Shown: positions 32,345 to 43,132 of the stretch, piece after piece
Numbering within the stretch: the stretch's first letter is position 1
How the letters are laid out: every line of letters begins with the position of its first letter
DNA from: Pseudomonas sp. 14P_8.1_Bac3
GTDB lineage: Bacteria; Pseudomonadota; Gammaproteobacteria; Pseudomonadales; Pseudomonadaceae
Assembly: GCF_025466085.1 (NCBI RefSeq)
Contig: NZ_JANLOD010000054.1
Span: 1-43,280, forward strand
Direction: 5' to 3'
Length of the DNA: 43,280 nucleotides
Notes under the pieces: generated by a model
Database searches by the model: none
What the model was told of the DNA's origin: nothing
What the model saw: only the letters and a program-made list of their open reading frames with translations
Translations under genes and position numbers: made by a program

Positions 32345-32430
32345 TTGGGCTGACACCCTCGGATGATTGCCCGCGATGACCGGACGCCGTCAATCCGAAC
32401 CCGCCCTCTTTCACCAAATCGCAGGCAAAG

Positions 32431-32456
32431 AAAAGCCCGGCCTAAGCCGGGCTTTT
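32431..32456 (-). terminator. intrinsic terminator of oprF (symmetrical)
   Basis: AAAAGCCCGGC 32431-32441 and GCCGGGCTTTT 32446-32456 form a perfect 11-bp stem with a CTAA loop. On the minus strand the stem is followed by TTTTCTTTG. It lies 19 bases after the oprF stop. The A and T ends make it able to work in both directions. It isolates the abundant oprF message from the T3SS cluster. Confidence 0.93.
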
Positions 32457-32474
32457 CTCAGAGCTGCGGGCTAA

Positions 32475-33509
32475 TTACTTAGCTTGAGCTTCAACCTGCG
32501 CTTCTACGCGACGGTTTACAGCGCGACCAGCTTCAGTTTTGTTGTCAGCAACTGGGCGGGATTCGCCGTAGCCAACAGACTGAACGCGGGAAGCTTCAAC
32601 ACCGTACTGGTTGGTCAGAACTTGCTTAACGGCGTTTGCACGACGCTCGGACAGTTTCTGGTTGTAAGCGTCAGGACCGACGGAGTCAGTGTGACCTTCA
32701 ACAGTAGTGGTGGTCGCTGGGTACTGCTTCATGAAGTCAGCCAGGTTCTTGATGTCGCCGTAGCTGTTAGGCTTGACTACCGACTTGTCGAAGTCGAATT
32801 TCACGTCCAGCTCAACACGAACAACTTCAGCAACTGCTGGGCAGCCATCAGCGTCAACAGTTACGTTGGCTGGGGTGTCCGGGCACTTGTCAACGTTGTC
32901 GCAAACGCCATCGTTGTCGCTGTCGGAGCAGACTTCAGCAGGTGCTGGAACTGGAGCAGCAGCAGGCTTGGAGCCGCCACCGAAGTTCACACCGATACCG
33001 ACGCTTGGAGCCCACTCGGTGTCGCCTTTGTCGATGTTGTACTGAGCTTCAACGCCGGCACGGGCGTAGAAGTTGTCAGTGAAATACAACTTGGCACCGC
33101 CGCCAACGTTGGCGAAGGTGGAGCGATCGCGACCGCCGGAACCGTTCTGGCCGATGCTTTGATCGGAGAAACCAGCCGATACGTACGGACGCAGCATGTC
33201 GCCAGGGTTGTTGAAGTGGTACAGAGCGTCCAGAGCGGTGTTCGCGCCCTTGATGTTACGACCGTCGTCGGAACGCACGTTGTGCACTTCGTCGTAGCCC
33301 AGACGCAGTTCAACGTCGTCAGTGATGAAGTAGCCTACAGAGGCACCGAACAGGTTGCCGTTGTTCTTGTAGTCACGAGCGCTATCGAACTGTTCTTTCT
33401 TGGCGAAGCCTTCGATTTCAACTGCGCCTTGGCCTTGTGCCAGCGCGCCGAACGAAGTGGCTGCAATAAGAGAACCAATGGCCAAGCCCAAGGTGTTTTT
33501 CAGTTTCAT
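32475..33509 (-). CDS. oprF: major outer-membrane porin OprF
   Basis: Abundant porin and structural protein linking outer membrane to peptidoglycan. The 344-residue product has a signal peptide (1-24, ending ALA), an eight-stranded N-terminal barrel (about 25-185), a proline/alanine linker, a four-cysteine calcium-type segment (CSDSDNDGVCDNVDKCPDTP) and a C-terminal OmpA domain with NQKLSERRANAV. It follows sigX as in all Pseudomonas and has its own terminator. SigX-dependent transcription is expected. Confidence 0.99.
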   Translation of the reverse strand: MKLKNTLGLAIGSLIAATSFGALAQGQGAVEIEGFAKKEQFDSARDYKNNGNLFGASVGYFITDDVELRLGYDEVHNVRSDDGRNIKGANTALDALYHFNNPGDMLRPYVSAGFSDQSIGQNGSGGRDRSTFANVGGGAKLYFTDNFYARAGVEAQYNIDKGDTEWAPSVGIGVNFGGGSKPAAAPVPAPAEVCSDSDNDGVCDNVDKCPDTPANVTVDADGCPAVAEVVRVELDVKFDFDKSVVKPNSYGDIKNLADFMKQYPATTTTVEGHTDSVGPDAYNQKLSERRANAVKQVLTNQYGVEASRVQSVGYGESRPVADNKTEAGRAVNRRVEAQVEAQAK

Positions 33510-33572
33510 CCGTTAAATCCCCATCTGGTGATTGTGAAGCAGTCCCGCAAACCGGGGGACAACTCGGCGGCA

Positions 33573-33578
33573 ATTCTA
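33573..33578 (-). promoter_or_regulatory. possible extended -10 of an oprF promoter
   Basis: On the minus strand the sequence TGATAGAAT holds an extended -10 (TG, one base, TAGAAT), 64 bases before the oprF start codon, in the 107-base sigX-oprF gap. No strong -35 hexamer is visible at the right spacing. A SigX-type promoter in the same gap is expected but I could not place it. Confidence 0.3.
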
Positions 33579-33616
33579 TCAGAACTTGCCTACACGTAAG
33601 AGATATTTGCGCCGAA

Positions 33617-34207
33617 CTAAGTTTCAGCAATGCCTGCAAATTTCTCACGTAATTTATCTAGAGCACGTTTGTACCGCATTTTTGTTGCACTCAAGCCCAT
33701 ATGCATGATGTCTGCGATCTCCTGAAACTCCAGCTCTGCGACAAATCGTAGCACCAGAATTTCTCGGTCAATCGGGTTCACATACACCAGCCAGCGATCG
33801 AGTCCACCCTTTTCGTCCGGTTTCGGCGCCTTTTCTTCAGACGCTTCTTCCAGCGGGTCAAGACTCAAAGCGTCCATCAAGCGACGCTTTCGCCGTTCTT
33901 TCCGATACTGCGTGATGCATTCGTTGTACGTGATGCTATATAGCCATGTCTTGAACTTCGATTTCCCCTCGAAGTTCTTCAGTCCATACAGCACCTTCAA
34001 CATCACTTCCTGACAGACATCGTCCGCGTCGCGATCGTTCCCAAGATATCGTGCACAGACGTTAAATAATGTTCGCTGGTAACGCCGCATCAATTCTTCA
34101 TAGGCGCGCGTTACGTGAAACAGCTCGGTATGCGAGCGCGCGACCAACTCCTCATCAGAGAGCTCGCGGGGGTCGTAGCGCGTGGAGAGCGATTGAGCTT
34201 TATTCAA
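33617..34207 (-). CDS. sigX: ECF sigma factor SigX
   Basis: Extracytoplasmic-function sigma factor controlling oprF, envelope and membrane lipid genes. The 196-residue product has region 2 (about 30-95, with DVCQEVMLKVLYGL) and region 4 (about 140-190, with LEFQEIADIMHMGLSATKMRYKRAL), joined by a charged linker. The start is TTG at 34207 with a weak ribosome-binding site, chosen because homology begins at MNKAQSLSTRYDPREL. No anti-sigma gene follows. Instead it sits downstream of cmpX, as in other Pseudomonas, where membrane tension is thought to feed SigX activity. Confidence 0.96.
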   Translation of the reverse strand: MNKAQSLSTRYDPRELSDEELVARSHTELFHVTRAYEELMRRYQRTLFNVCARYLGNDRDADDVCQEVMLKVLYGLKNFEGKSKFKTWLYSITYNECITQYRKERRKRRLMDALSLDPLEEASEEKAPKPDEKGGLDRWLVYVNPIDREILVLRFVAELEFQEIADIMHMGLSATKMRYKRALDKLREKFAGIAET

Positions 34208-34237
34208 AACAAGTCGGGCCGACAGTCAGGTCAATGT

Positions 34238-34271
34238 CCGCCGCAGCCCTTTCAGGGCATTTTTGCGGCGG
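34238..34271. promoter_or_regulatory. nested hairpin between cmpX and sigX
   Basis: CCGCCGCA 34238-34245 pairs with TGCGGCGG 34264-34271. Inside it GCCCT 34246-34250 pairs with AGGGC 34254-34258, leaving a five-base ATTTT bulge. It occupies the 88-base gap in front of sigX, ending 31 bases from its TTG start. No T tract follows on the minus strand, so it looks more like a leader structure or processing site than a terminator. Confidence 0.5.
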
Positions 34272-34295
34272 CATACATTAGCAGGGTTTGCCGGA

Positions 34296-35120
34296 TTAGC
34301 GGCTACTCACATGCTGCTCCAGGAGGATCCGATTGGAGAGAGAGACTAGCTCACCCTCATCGGTCAGCAATGTGGTTTTAACCGTGCCGATCTCTTCGAT
34401 CTGACCTTCGACCTCGCCAACACGCACTTGTTGCCCAACCTGATACAACTCACGCACATAGATTCCCGCAAGAATCTGCCCGGCAATTTCCCGGCTTCCC
34501 AAGCCCATGGCCAGCGCAACCGCCAGACCAACGGTAATCAATACGATCACGATCACATGGTTGAGCAGGTCAGTCTTGACCTCCAACTGGCTGATCGCCA
34601 CCGAAATGCTGATGATAATAACCAGGCCTTGGGCAATTCGCCCCAGCCCGGCGGCGTAGTCCAGCCCTACTCCTTCAGCCGCCCCGCGCACCAGCCCATT
34701 GGCCAGTTGCGCCAGCAATACACCCACCAGCAATACCAGCGCGGCACCGAATACCTTCGGCAAATACAACGCAAGCATATCCAGCGTAGCTGAAACTCGC
34801 TCAAGTCCAAGGGATTCTGCGGCCGAAACCAGAAAAATCAGCAGAACGAACCAATAGACGATCTTGCCGATCAGCGTCGAGATCGGCACCTGGAGGCCGG
34901 CCCGGGACAATAATTTTGTCAGACCGGTGCCGCCCATCAGGCGGTCGAGCCCCAGCTTGGCGAGCAACTTGGACAGCAAAGTATCCAGAAGTTTCGCAAC
35001 GACGAAACCCAGCAGCAGCACGACCAGTGCGCCGAACAGGTTCGGAATGAAGTTTGCAACCTTGGTCCATAACGCAGTCATTGCAGTGACGAGGCTCTGT
35101 GTCCAGAGATCAAGTTCCAT
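34296..35120 (-). CDS. cmpX: CmpX, mechanosensitive-channel-like membrane protein
   Basis: Inner-membrane protein of the small-conductance mechanosensitive channel group with conserved Pseudomonas synteny. The 274-residue product has four to five membrane helices (near 15-45, 75-100, 115-140, 155-180 and 185-210) and a C-terminal soluble beta region with YQVGQQVRVGEVEGQIEEIG, typical of MscS-type beta domains. ATG at 35120 is used; a TTG six bases upstream overlapping the crfX stop is also possible. It is translated next to crfX and precedes sigX. Confidence 0.9.
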   Translation of the reverse strand: MELDLWTQSLVTAMTALWTKVANFIPNLFGALVVLLLGFVVAKLLDTLLSKLLAKLGLDRLMGGTGLTKLLSRAGLQVPISTLIGKIVYWFVLLIFLVSAAESLGLERVSATLDMLALYLPKVFGAALVLLVGVLLAQLANGLVRGAAEGVGLDYAAGLGRIAQGLVIIISISVAISQLEVKTDLLNHVIVIVLITVGLAVALAMGLGSREIAGQILAGIYVRELYQVGQQVRVGEVEGQIEEIGTVKTTLLTDEGELVSLSNRILLEQHVSSR

Positions 35121-35122
35121 AT

Positions 35123-35371
35123 TCAATCAGCCTTATCAGCAGTGCGAACGGTAGGTTTACGATGACGGGAGACCGGCGACACATGGGCCGATCCATTGTT
35201 CAAGGCGATCATCAGCGCGGGCAACCAGCGGCCCAGCAGGCTGAACAGATCGCCAGCGCCAACCTGGCGATTGGCGGTTTTCAGGACACGGCCGAGGCAG
35301 GCATCGTCGTCCCGGGTGGACGGCGAAGCGTTCAGCATGTCACGCAAAGACTGTTCAAACGGATCGTGCAT
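35123..35371 (-). CDS. crfX: CrfX, small conserved Pseudomonas protein
   Basis: An 82-residue protein of unknown function found only in this Pseudomonas locus. It starts MHDPFEQSLRDMLNASPSTRDDD, has a short hydrophobic stretch (LFSLLGRWLPALMIAL, about 42-57) and a basic C-terminus. ATG at 35371 has a GAGAGG site just upstream; a 15-residue upstream extension lacks support. It lies between cmaX and cmpX, separated from cmpX by at most two bases, so they are probably co-expressed. Confidence 0.87.
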   Translation of the reverse strand: MHDPFEQSLRDMLNASPSTRDDDACLGRVLKTANRQVGAGDLFSLLGRWLPALMIALNNGSAHVSPVSRHRKPTVRTADKAD

Positions 35372-35434
35372 ACGCACCTCTCGTGATGTCTGTGAAAGAC
35401 GCGGCCAGATTTGCACGGGTCACATGCCTCATCG

Positions 35435-36430
35435 TCAGACCCAGCGCAAACGTCGGAATAACCACCACTGGCCCAGTGCCACCGAGACCATCATCAAGCA
35501 GGCAATCAGGAAGCCGTAAGGGCTGGCAGAGAACGGTATGCCACCCACGTTGATACCCAGCAGACCGGTCAGAAAACTCATCGGCAAAAAGATCCCGGTG
35601 ATGATTCCGAAACGGTACATCGTGCGGTTCATGCGCACGCTCAAACGCCGGTCTTCAGCCTCCAGGACCAGCCCCACCCGCTCCCGGGTCAACTCCAGCT
35701 CCTCGAGATAGCGGGTCAGGCTGTTGTTCAATTCGTTCCAGTAATCACCATCGTCCTCGACAAACCACGGCAATTTTATCCGTGTCAGTTGAGCGAAAAT
35801 ATCCCGCTGCGGCGCAAGGAATCGTTTAAGCGCAGCGGCCCTGCGACGTATCTGCAAAATGGAGCCATGTTCGGGTGTATACCGTTCGTCGGCATCCAGC
35901 TTTTCTTCTTCCTCATCGACCACTTCCGAGAGGCAACTGATCAGATCCTGCACCTTGTTGGTGAGGTACTGAGCCATATAGAGGATGAGCTCGGAGGCCG
36001 TTTTCGGCCCCTTGCCTTCGGCGAGCTGCACCAGCAACTCATCGGTGGCACGCAATGGCCTTAAACGCAGGGAAATCACACGCTGTGCCGAAGCAAAGAT
36101 CCGCACCGACACCATGTCTTCCGGCTCGGCGCCCGGGTTCAGGTTTACCCCACGCAAAAATAGCAGCAGTTCGCTGTCGGAAAGCTGTAAGAGACGTGGA
36201 CGGGTATTTTCTTCCAGCAGCAGATCACAGCTGAATTCACTCAGACCGCTGGATTTGCGCAGCCAGGTCTGGGTTTGCGGGTGACTGCGATCCCAGTGCA
36301 GCCACAGGCTTTCATGGGCCTGCAGTTGCAAGTCATCGAGTTCAGTCCGGGCTATCGAACGCGCACCGCCTTTACCATCCAGCACCAGGGCATGCACCAA
36401 CCCCCACTGCGCGTTTTCTTCCTCGAACAT
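35435..36430 (-). CDS. cmaX: CmaX, CorA/ZntB-family divalent metal transporter
   Basis: Pentameric inner-membrane metal ion transporter of the CorA superfamily. The 331-residue product has a large cytoplasmic funnel domain (1-265, acidic DEEEEKLDADERY loop and long helices) and two C-terminal membrane helices. The signature reads GIN (TGLLGINVGG) rather than the GMN of CorA, a ZntB-type variant. ATG at 36430 follows AGGGG; GTG two codons upstream is possible. It is the upstream member of cmaX-crfX-cmpX. Confidence 0.92.
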   Translation of the reverse strand: MFEEENAQWGLVHALVLDGKGGARSIARTELDDLQLQAHESLWLHWDRSHPQTQTWLRKSSGLSEFSCDLLLEENTRPRLLQLSDSELLLFLRGVNLNPGAEPEDMVSVRIFASAQRVISLRLRPLRATDELLVQLAEGKGPKTASELILYMAQYLTNKVQDLISCLSEVVDEEEEKLDADERYTPEHGSILQIRRRAAALKRFLAPQRDIFAQLTRIKLPWFVEDDGDYWNELNNSLTRYLEELELTRERVGLVLEAEDRRLSVRMNRTMYRFGIITGIFLPMSFLTGLLGINVGGIPFSASPYGFLIACLMMVSVALGQWWLFRRLRWV

Positions 36431-36455
36431 CCTCACCCCTTTGGCTGGATCAACG

Positions 36456-36947
36456 TTATTCAGGCATTTTCAGCGGGCTTGGCGAGATGATCACGCCATT
36501 GTTGTCCGCATAAATGTAGTGGCCTGGATGGAACGTCACGCCGGCAAACGTCACGGCAACGTTGAGGTCGCCAAGGCCGCGCTTTTCGGTTTTCATCGGG
36601 TGGCTGGCCAGCGCCTGAACGCCCAGATCGGTTTGCGCGATGACATCGACGTCGCGGATGCAACCGTAGATCACCAGCCCTTCCCAGCCGTTTTTCGCCG
36701 CTTTCTCGGCAATCATGTCGCCTAGCAGCGCACGACGCAGTGAACCGCCGCCATCGACCACCAGCACCTTGCCATTGCCCTTGAGCTCAGCTTGTTCCTT
36801 GACCAGCGAGTTGTCTTCAAAGCACTTGATCGTCACGATTTCGCCGCCGAAGGAATCCCGGCCACCGAAATTGCTGAACATCGGTTCCAGCACCTGCACC
36901 AGTTCCGGATATGCGTCGCACAGGTCAGGCGTAAGGTAATGGTTCAT
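36456..36947 (-). CDS. RraA-like protein (RNase E inhibitor / HMG-type aldolase fold)
   Basis: Member of the RraA / 4-hydroxy-4-methyl-2-oxoglutarate aldolase family. The 163-residue length is typical of RraA (161). Conserved features include KGNGKVLVVDGGGSLRRALLGDM (about 56-78) and the YGCIRDVDVI motif, where Arg and Asp form the metal/substrate site of aldolase members. RNase E regulation and aldolase activity cannot be separated from sequence alone. It lies 25 bases before cmaX. Confidence 0.9.
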   Translation of the reverse strand: MNHYLTPDLCDAYPELVQVLEPMFSNFGGRDSFGGEIVTIKCFEDNSLVKEQAELKGNGKVLVVDGGGSLRRALLGDMIAEKAAKNGWEGLVIYGCIRDVDVIAQTDLGVQALASHPMKTEKRGLGDLNVAVTFAGVTFHPGHYIYADNNGVIISPSPLKMPE

Positions 36948-37068
36948 CGAGAAACTCCTGTGAAGAGGAAGACAATCGAGAATGTCGCAAAGTGACCGAA
37001 AAAGCTTGATGCGTCATAGCTTAGCCGCAAGCCGATCAGAGCGGAATGCCCTTGATAGAGCATCGGGC

Positions 37069-38058
37069 TCAGACTGCCGCGGCTAAATCCGACTGGCTTC
37101 CCGGCAACGGCATGTGCTGATCGGCCAACCAGCGCGCCACCAACGGCCACACCTCCGTCTGCGCCGCTTTGCTGACGAGCATTTCGACGTGACCGAAATT
37201 ATCGCCAAAGCCCTGCTCGCGACCCAGGTTGATGAACTGCTTCTGTTCCGACCCCATCTGGTCGAACAGCTTGCGACAGGCCCACGCCGGATCCTGGTGA
37301 TCCCCCACTGCACTGACAGCCAGTACTGGCACGCGGACCTCGGCCAATCCGGCCCACCAGTCCTTGTCGGCATCGCCGAAGCGTCCGAACAGACCGTACC
37401 AGCGCATGCTTTCCAGGGCCAGGCCAATCGGCTCATCTTCCGAGCCGCGTTTGAGCCGTGAGCCGGAGAGCTGGGCGAAGCGCTTGAGAATGAAGCGCCC
37501 GCTCCACTCCACCGGGGGAATCTTCAACGGCCAATAGGTGCGGCTGACTTGCGTACCGAAGAACGCTGCGGAGGCCACCACCGGCTCACCGATGTACTGG
37601 CCACCCAGCGCCGCCGCCAGGGTTATGCCACCCAGTGAGTGACCGATCCAGTGCGGCACCTGGCCACTCTGCTCACGCACGAACGCACCAATGGCCGGCA
37701 AGTCGTAACGTGCGTAGTCGGCGACGCGGTTCTTGCGGTAGCTCTGGTTGCGCTGGGACAGGCCGTGGCCACGCATCTCCGGAATCCACACATCGAAGCC
37801 CAGGCGCGTCAGGTAAGCACCGAGGCCCAGGCCTTTTGGCGAAAACCAGAAACGACGATTGGAAAAGCTGCCGTGTAACAAGATCACTGGTACGCCACGC
37901 ACCGCTGGCTCATCGGCCAGGCCGAGACGCGTAACCGCCAGCTCGACGGTGCCGTCAGGGCTGTTGCCGGGTTTCAAACGATAGACGTCTTCGCTCAGAT
38001 CGCCGCGCCGCTCGGCGCTGATCAGGGCGACAGGAAATAGGTTGCTGCTGCTTTGCAT
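37069..38058 (-). CDS. alpha/beta hydrolase
   Basis: Predicted serine hydrolase of unknown substrate. The 329-residue product has the oxyanion-hole motif LLHGSF at about 60-65, the nucleophile elbow GHSLGG (Ser141), an acid residue in the SAVGDHQDPA region and the catalytic histidine in NFGHVEML. No signal peptide is seen, so it is probably cytoplasmic. ATG at 38058 (MQSSSN) is preferred to a TTG five codons upstream. It lies between ppsA and the rraA-like gene, as in P. aeruginosa. Confidence 0.85.
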   Translation of the reverse strand: MQSSSNLFPVALISAERRGDLSEDVYRLKPGNSPDGTVELAVTRLGLADEPAVRGVPVILLHGSFSNRRFWFSPKGLGLGAYLTRLGFDVWIPEMRGHGLSQRNQSYRKNRVADYARYDLPAIGAFVREQSGQVPHWIGHSLGGITLAAALGGQYIGEPVVASAAFFGTQVSRTYWPLKIPPVEWSGRFILKRFAQLSGSRLKRGSEDEPIGLALESMRWYGLFGRFGDADKDWWAGLAEVRVPVLAVSAVGDHQDPAWACRKLFDQMGSEQKQFINLGREQGFGDNFGHVEMLVSKAAQTEVWPLVARWLADQHMPLPGSQSDLAAAV

Positions 38059-38071
38059 AATGCTCTTGCAC

Positions 38072-38104
38072 AAAAAAGGGCGGCATCCGGTCGGGGCCCG
38101 CCCT
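38072..38104 (-). terminator. intrinsic terminator downstream of ppsA
   Basis: On the minus strand AGGGCGG (38104-38098) pairs with CCGCCCT (38083-38077), followed by a run of T (38077-38072). It lies about 60 bases after the ppsA stop and just before the hydrolase start at 38058. Confidence 0.8.
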
Positions 38105-38125
38105 GCTTGAATGATGGTCGCTTAA

Positions 38126-38157
38126 CCTGTAGGAGCGAGCATGCTCGCTCCTACAGG
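38126..38157. repeat. perfect 32-bp palindromic REP
   Basis: CCTGTAGGAGCGAGC at 38126-38140 and GCTCGCTCCTACAGG at 38143-38157 surround a central AT, giving an uninterrupted palindrome. It looks like a REP pair collapsed onto a single centre. It sits between the ppsA stop and the ppsA terminator. Confidence 0.85.
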
Positions 38158-38162
38158 GGTGA

Positions 38163-40538
<2,376 letters not shown>

Positions 40539-40712
40539 GGTGATCTCTCCACTAACTGTGTTGGAAAAGCTCAGACGCCGGCGCTCGATAGGAGCATTTG
40601 CCAGCTGTATGGCCTGGACCTGGAAAATAAGTGAGAATGCGGGCCAATGGCGGCCGGCAAATCGCGCCTATCATATCCAAGATTCGTTACTAGCTTAAGG
40701 CCCAAGGTGCAA
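40539..40712. promoter_or_regulatory. divergent ppsA/PSRP promoter region
   Basis: The 174 bases between the ppsA start (-) and the PSRP start (+) must hold both promoters. An AAGG motif stands in front of the PSRP ATG. I could not assign -35/-10 boxes or a regulator site with confidence. Confidence 0.4.
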
Positions 40713-41531
40713 ATGAAACGATCTGCTTTCTTTATCTCCGATGGCACCGGCATCACAGCCGAAACCCTGGGTCAAAGCCTCCTGGCGCAGTTCGAAAACA
40801 TTACCTTCAGCAAATTCACGCGGCCGTACATCGACAACGTGGATAAAGCGCGGGCCATGGTACAACAAATCAACAAGGCCGCCGAAACCGACGGCTTCCG
40901 GCCGATCATCTTTGACACCATCGTCAATCAGGACATCCGTGAGATCCTCGCGACCTCCAATGGTTTCATGATCGACATTTTCTCGACCTTCCTGGCACCG
41001 CTCGAACAGGAACTGACCGAGCACTCTTCCTACACCGTCGGCAAGTCCCATTCCATCGGCACCAACTCCAATTACATGGAGCGCATCGAGGCGGTGAACT
41101 TCGCCCTCGACAACGACGACGGCGCCCGCACGCACTACTACGACAAGGCCGACCTGATCCTCGTCGGCGTTTCGCGTTGCGGCAAGACCCCGACCTGCCT
41201 GTACATGGCCATGCAATTCGGTATCCGCGCGGCCAACTACCCGCTGACCGAAGACGACATGGAACGCCTGACCCTGCCAAGCGCCCTGCGCGCCCACCAG
41301 CACAAACTGTTTGGCCTGACCATCGACCCGGACCGCCTCACCGCGATCCGCAACGAACGCAAGCCCAACAGCCGCTATTCGAGTTACGCCCAGTGCGAAT
41401 TCGAAGTCCGCGAGGTGGAAAACCTGTTCCGCCGCGAGAACATTCCGCACATCAATTCCACGCATTTTTCCGTTGAAGAAATTTCCGCGAAGATCCTCGT
41501 TGAAAAAGGTGTTGAGCGGCGTTTCAAGTAA
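40713..41531 (+). CDS. phosphoenolpyruvate synthase regulatory protein (PSRP, DUF299)
   Basis: Bifunctional ADP-dependent kinase and Pi-dependent phosphorylase that inactivates and reactivates PpsA by reversible threonine phosphorylation. The 272-residue product has the P-loop GVSRCGKTPT at about 152-161 and the conserved N-terminus MKRSAFFISDGTGITAETLG. ATG at 40713 follows AAGG; a 22-residue upstream extension has no support. It is divergently transcribed from ppsA, its target, and ends before an inverted REP pair. Confidence 0.95.
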   Translation: MKRSAFFISDGTGITAETLGQSLLAQFENITFSKFTRPYIDNVDKARAMVQQINKAAETDGFRPIIFDTIVNQDIREILATSNGFMIDIFSTFLAPLEQELTEHSSYTVGKSHSIGTNSNYMERIEAVNFALDNDDGARTHYYDKADLILVGVSRCGKTPTCLYMAMQFGIRAANYPLTEDDMERLTLPSALRAHQHKLFGLTIDPDRLTAIRNERKPNSRYSSYAQCEFEVREVENLFRRENIPHINSTHFSVEEISAKILVEKGVERRFK

Positions 41532-41553
41532 TTCGCTATTGCCTGCTCTGGCC

Positions 41554-41628
41554 TCATCGCCAGCAGGCTGGCTCCCACAGTTGATTTGTGATCACCAAAG
41601 ACCCTGTGGGAGCCAGCCTGCTGGCGAT
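41554..41628. repeat. inverted REP pair between PSRP and prpD
   Basis: CATCGCCAGCAGGCTGGCTC at the left (41554 on, to 41580) and the inverse GAGCCAGCCTGCTGGCGAT at the right (to 41628) form a REP pair between two convergent genes. Its core (CCAGCAGGCTGG) differs from the GAGCAAGCTCG core of the other pairs, so it belongs to a second REP subtype. Confidence 0.87.
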
Positions 41629-41647
41629 TGAACGATAACGCGGTCCC

Positions 41648-43132
41648 TCAAATCACAAACAAATCCACAAACCGGTTAACCGGTGTTGCCTCAAGCCGCG
41701 CCTGATCCTTGCACAGGTCGAAGATCTCGGCGCTGCGCTGATGGGTGAATCGTGTCAGCAGGTTCGCCTTGAACTTGTCCTCCAGCAACGGAATGCCCTC
41801 GGCACGACGACGGCGATGCCCGATCGGGTATTCGACCACCACCTTCCCGGTGCTCGAACCGTCCTTGAAAAACACCTGGATCGCATTGGCAATCGAGCGC
41901 TTGTCCGCCTCCAGGTATTCGCGGGTGTATTGCGGGTCTTCGACGATGACCATTTTCTCGCGCAGCACATCGATGATCGGATGCGACGCGTGGAAGTCGT
42001 CTTCGTACTGCTCGGCCACCAGGTTGCCGAAGGCCAGCGGGACGGCAGTCATGTATTGAATGCAGTGGTCACGATCCGCCGCGTTGGCCAGGGGGCCGAC
42101 TTTGGAAATGATGCGGATCGCCGACTCGTGGGTGGTGATGACGATTCGGTCGATCTCGTGCAGACGGTTCCTGACCTGCGGGTGCAAGGTGACCGCCGCT
42201 TCGCACGCCGTTTGTGCATGGAACTCCGCCGGGAAGCTGATTTTGAACAGTACGTTTTCCATCACATAGCTGCCGTACGGCCGGGAGAAACTGAAGGCAC
42301 GCTTGTCGTCGGGCTTGAGCGCCAGGTCGTTGTTGGTGTGGCTGAACAGCACGTCATAGAAGCCCCACTGCTTCGCCGTCAGCACGCCGGGAATGCCCAT
42401 CTCGCCACGCATCGCGATGTCAGCCAGACGCACGCCACGACTGGACGCATCGCCCGCCGCCCAGGATTTGCGCGAGCCGGCATTCGGCGCATGGCGATAC
42501 GTGCGCAACGCCTGGCCGTCGGCAAAGGCATGGGACAACGCGGACAGCAGCTGCTCGCGATTGGCGCCCATGAGCTTGGCACTCACGGCGGTCGAGGCGA
42601 CTTTCACCAGCATGACGTGATCGAGGCCTACACGGTTGAAGGAGTTTTCCAGCGCAATAACACCCTGAATCTCGTGGGCCATGATCATCGCTTCAAGGAC
42701 CGCGCGAACGGTCAGCGGTGCCTCGCCATTCGCCAGGCGCTTCTGCGACAGGTGGTCGGCCACCGCGAGAATGCCACCGAGATTATCGGACGGATGCCCC
42801 CATTCGGCGGCGAGCCAGGTGTCGTTGTAGTCGAGCCAGCGAACGATACAACCAATGTCCCACGCCGCCTTGACCGGATCGAGACGTAAACGGGTGCCAG
42901 GCACGCGCGCGCCAAACGGCACGACGGTGCCTTCGACAATCGGGCCGAGGTGCTTGGTGCACTCGGGGAAACGCAGGGCCAGCAGGCCGCAGCCGAGGGT
43001 GTCGATCAGGCAGTTGCGGGCAGTGTCGAAGGCTTCCCTGGACTCGATGTTGAAGTTCAGGACGTAATCGGCAATGTCCTGTAGGACCGTGTCGTAGTCG
43101 GGTCGGTTGTTCTGGTCGACGTTGGCGCTCAT
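41648..43132 (-). CDS. prpD: 2-methylcitrate dehydratase PrpD
   Basis: Dehydrates 2-methylcitrate in the propionate-degrading methylcitrate cycle. The 494-residue product (E. coli PrpD is 483) belongs to the MmgE/PrpD family, with CLIDTLGCGLLALRFPEC near the N-terminus, WLDYNDTWLAAEWGHPSDNL and the conserved FADGQALRTYRHAPNAGSRK. ATG at 43132 begins it. No prpB, prpC, acnD or prpF lies within the window; they would be upstream, beyond the right edge. Specificity for methylcitrate is inferred from length and the PrpD-type motifs. Confidence 0.93.
   Translation of the reverse strand: MSANVDQNNRPDYDTVLQDIADYVLNFNIESREAFDTARNCLIDTLGCGLLALRFPECTKHLGPIVEGTVVPFGARVPGTRLRLDPVKAAWDIGCIVRWLDYNDTWLAAEWGHPSDNLGGILAVADHLSQKRLANGEAPLTVRAVLEAMIMAHEIQGVIALENSFNRVGLDHVMLVKVASTAVSAKLMGANREQLLSALSHAFADGQALRTYRHAPNAGSRKSWAAGDASSRGVRLADIAMRGEMGIPGVLTAKQWGFYDVLFSHTNNDLALKPDDKRAFSFSRPYGSYVMENVLFKISFPAEFHAQTACEAAVTLHPQVRNRLHEIDRIVITTHESAIRIISKVGPLANAADRDHCIQYMTAVPLAFGNLVAEQYEDDFHASHPIIDVLREKMVIVEDPQYTREYLEADKRSIANAIQVFFKDGSSTGKVVVEYPIGHRRRRAEGIPLLEDKFKANLLTRFTHQRSAEIFDLCKDQARLEATPVNRFVDLFVI

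Noticed and set aside
32324..32353. tiny plus-strand ORF encoding MSEMSEMLG
   Set aside because: Nine codons produced by the 9-bp direct repeat, with no ribosome-binding site.
32484..33599. 371-codon open frame on the plus strand
   Set aside because: Antisense to oprF; composition is a reflection of OprF codon use.
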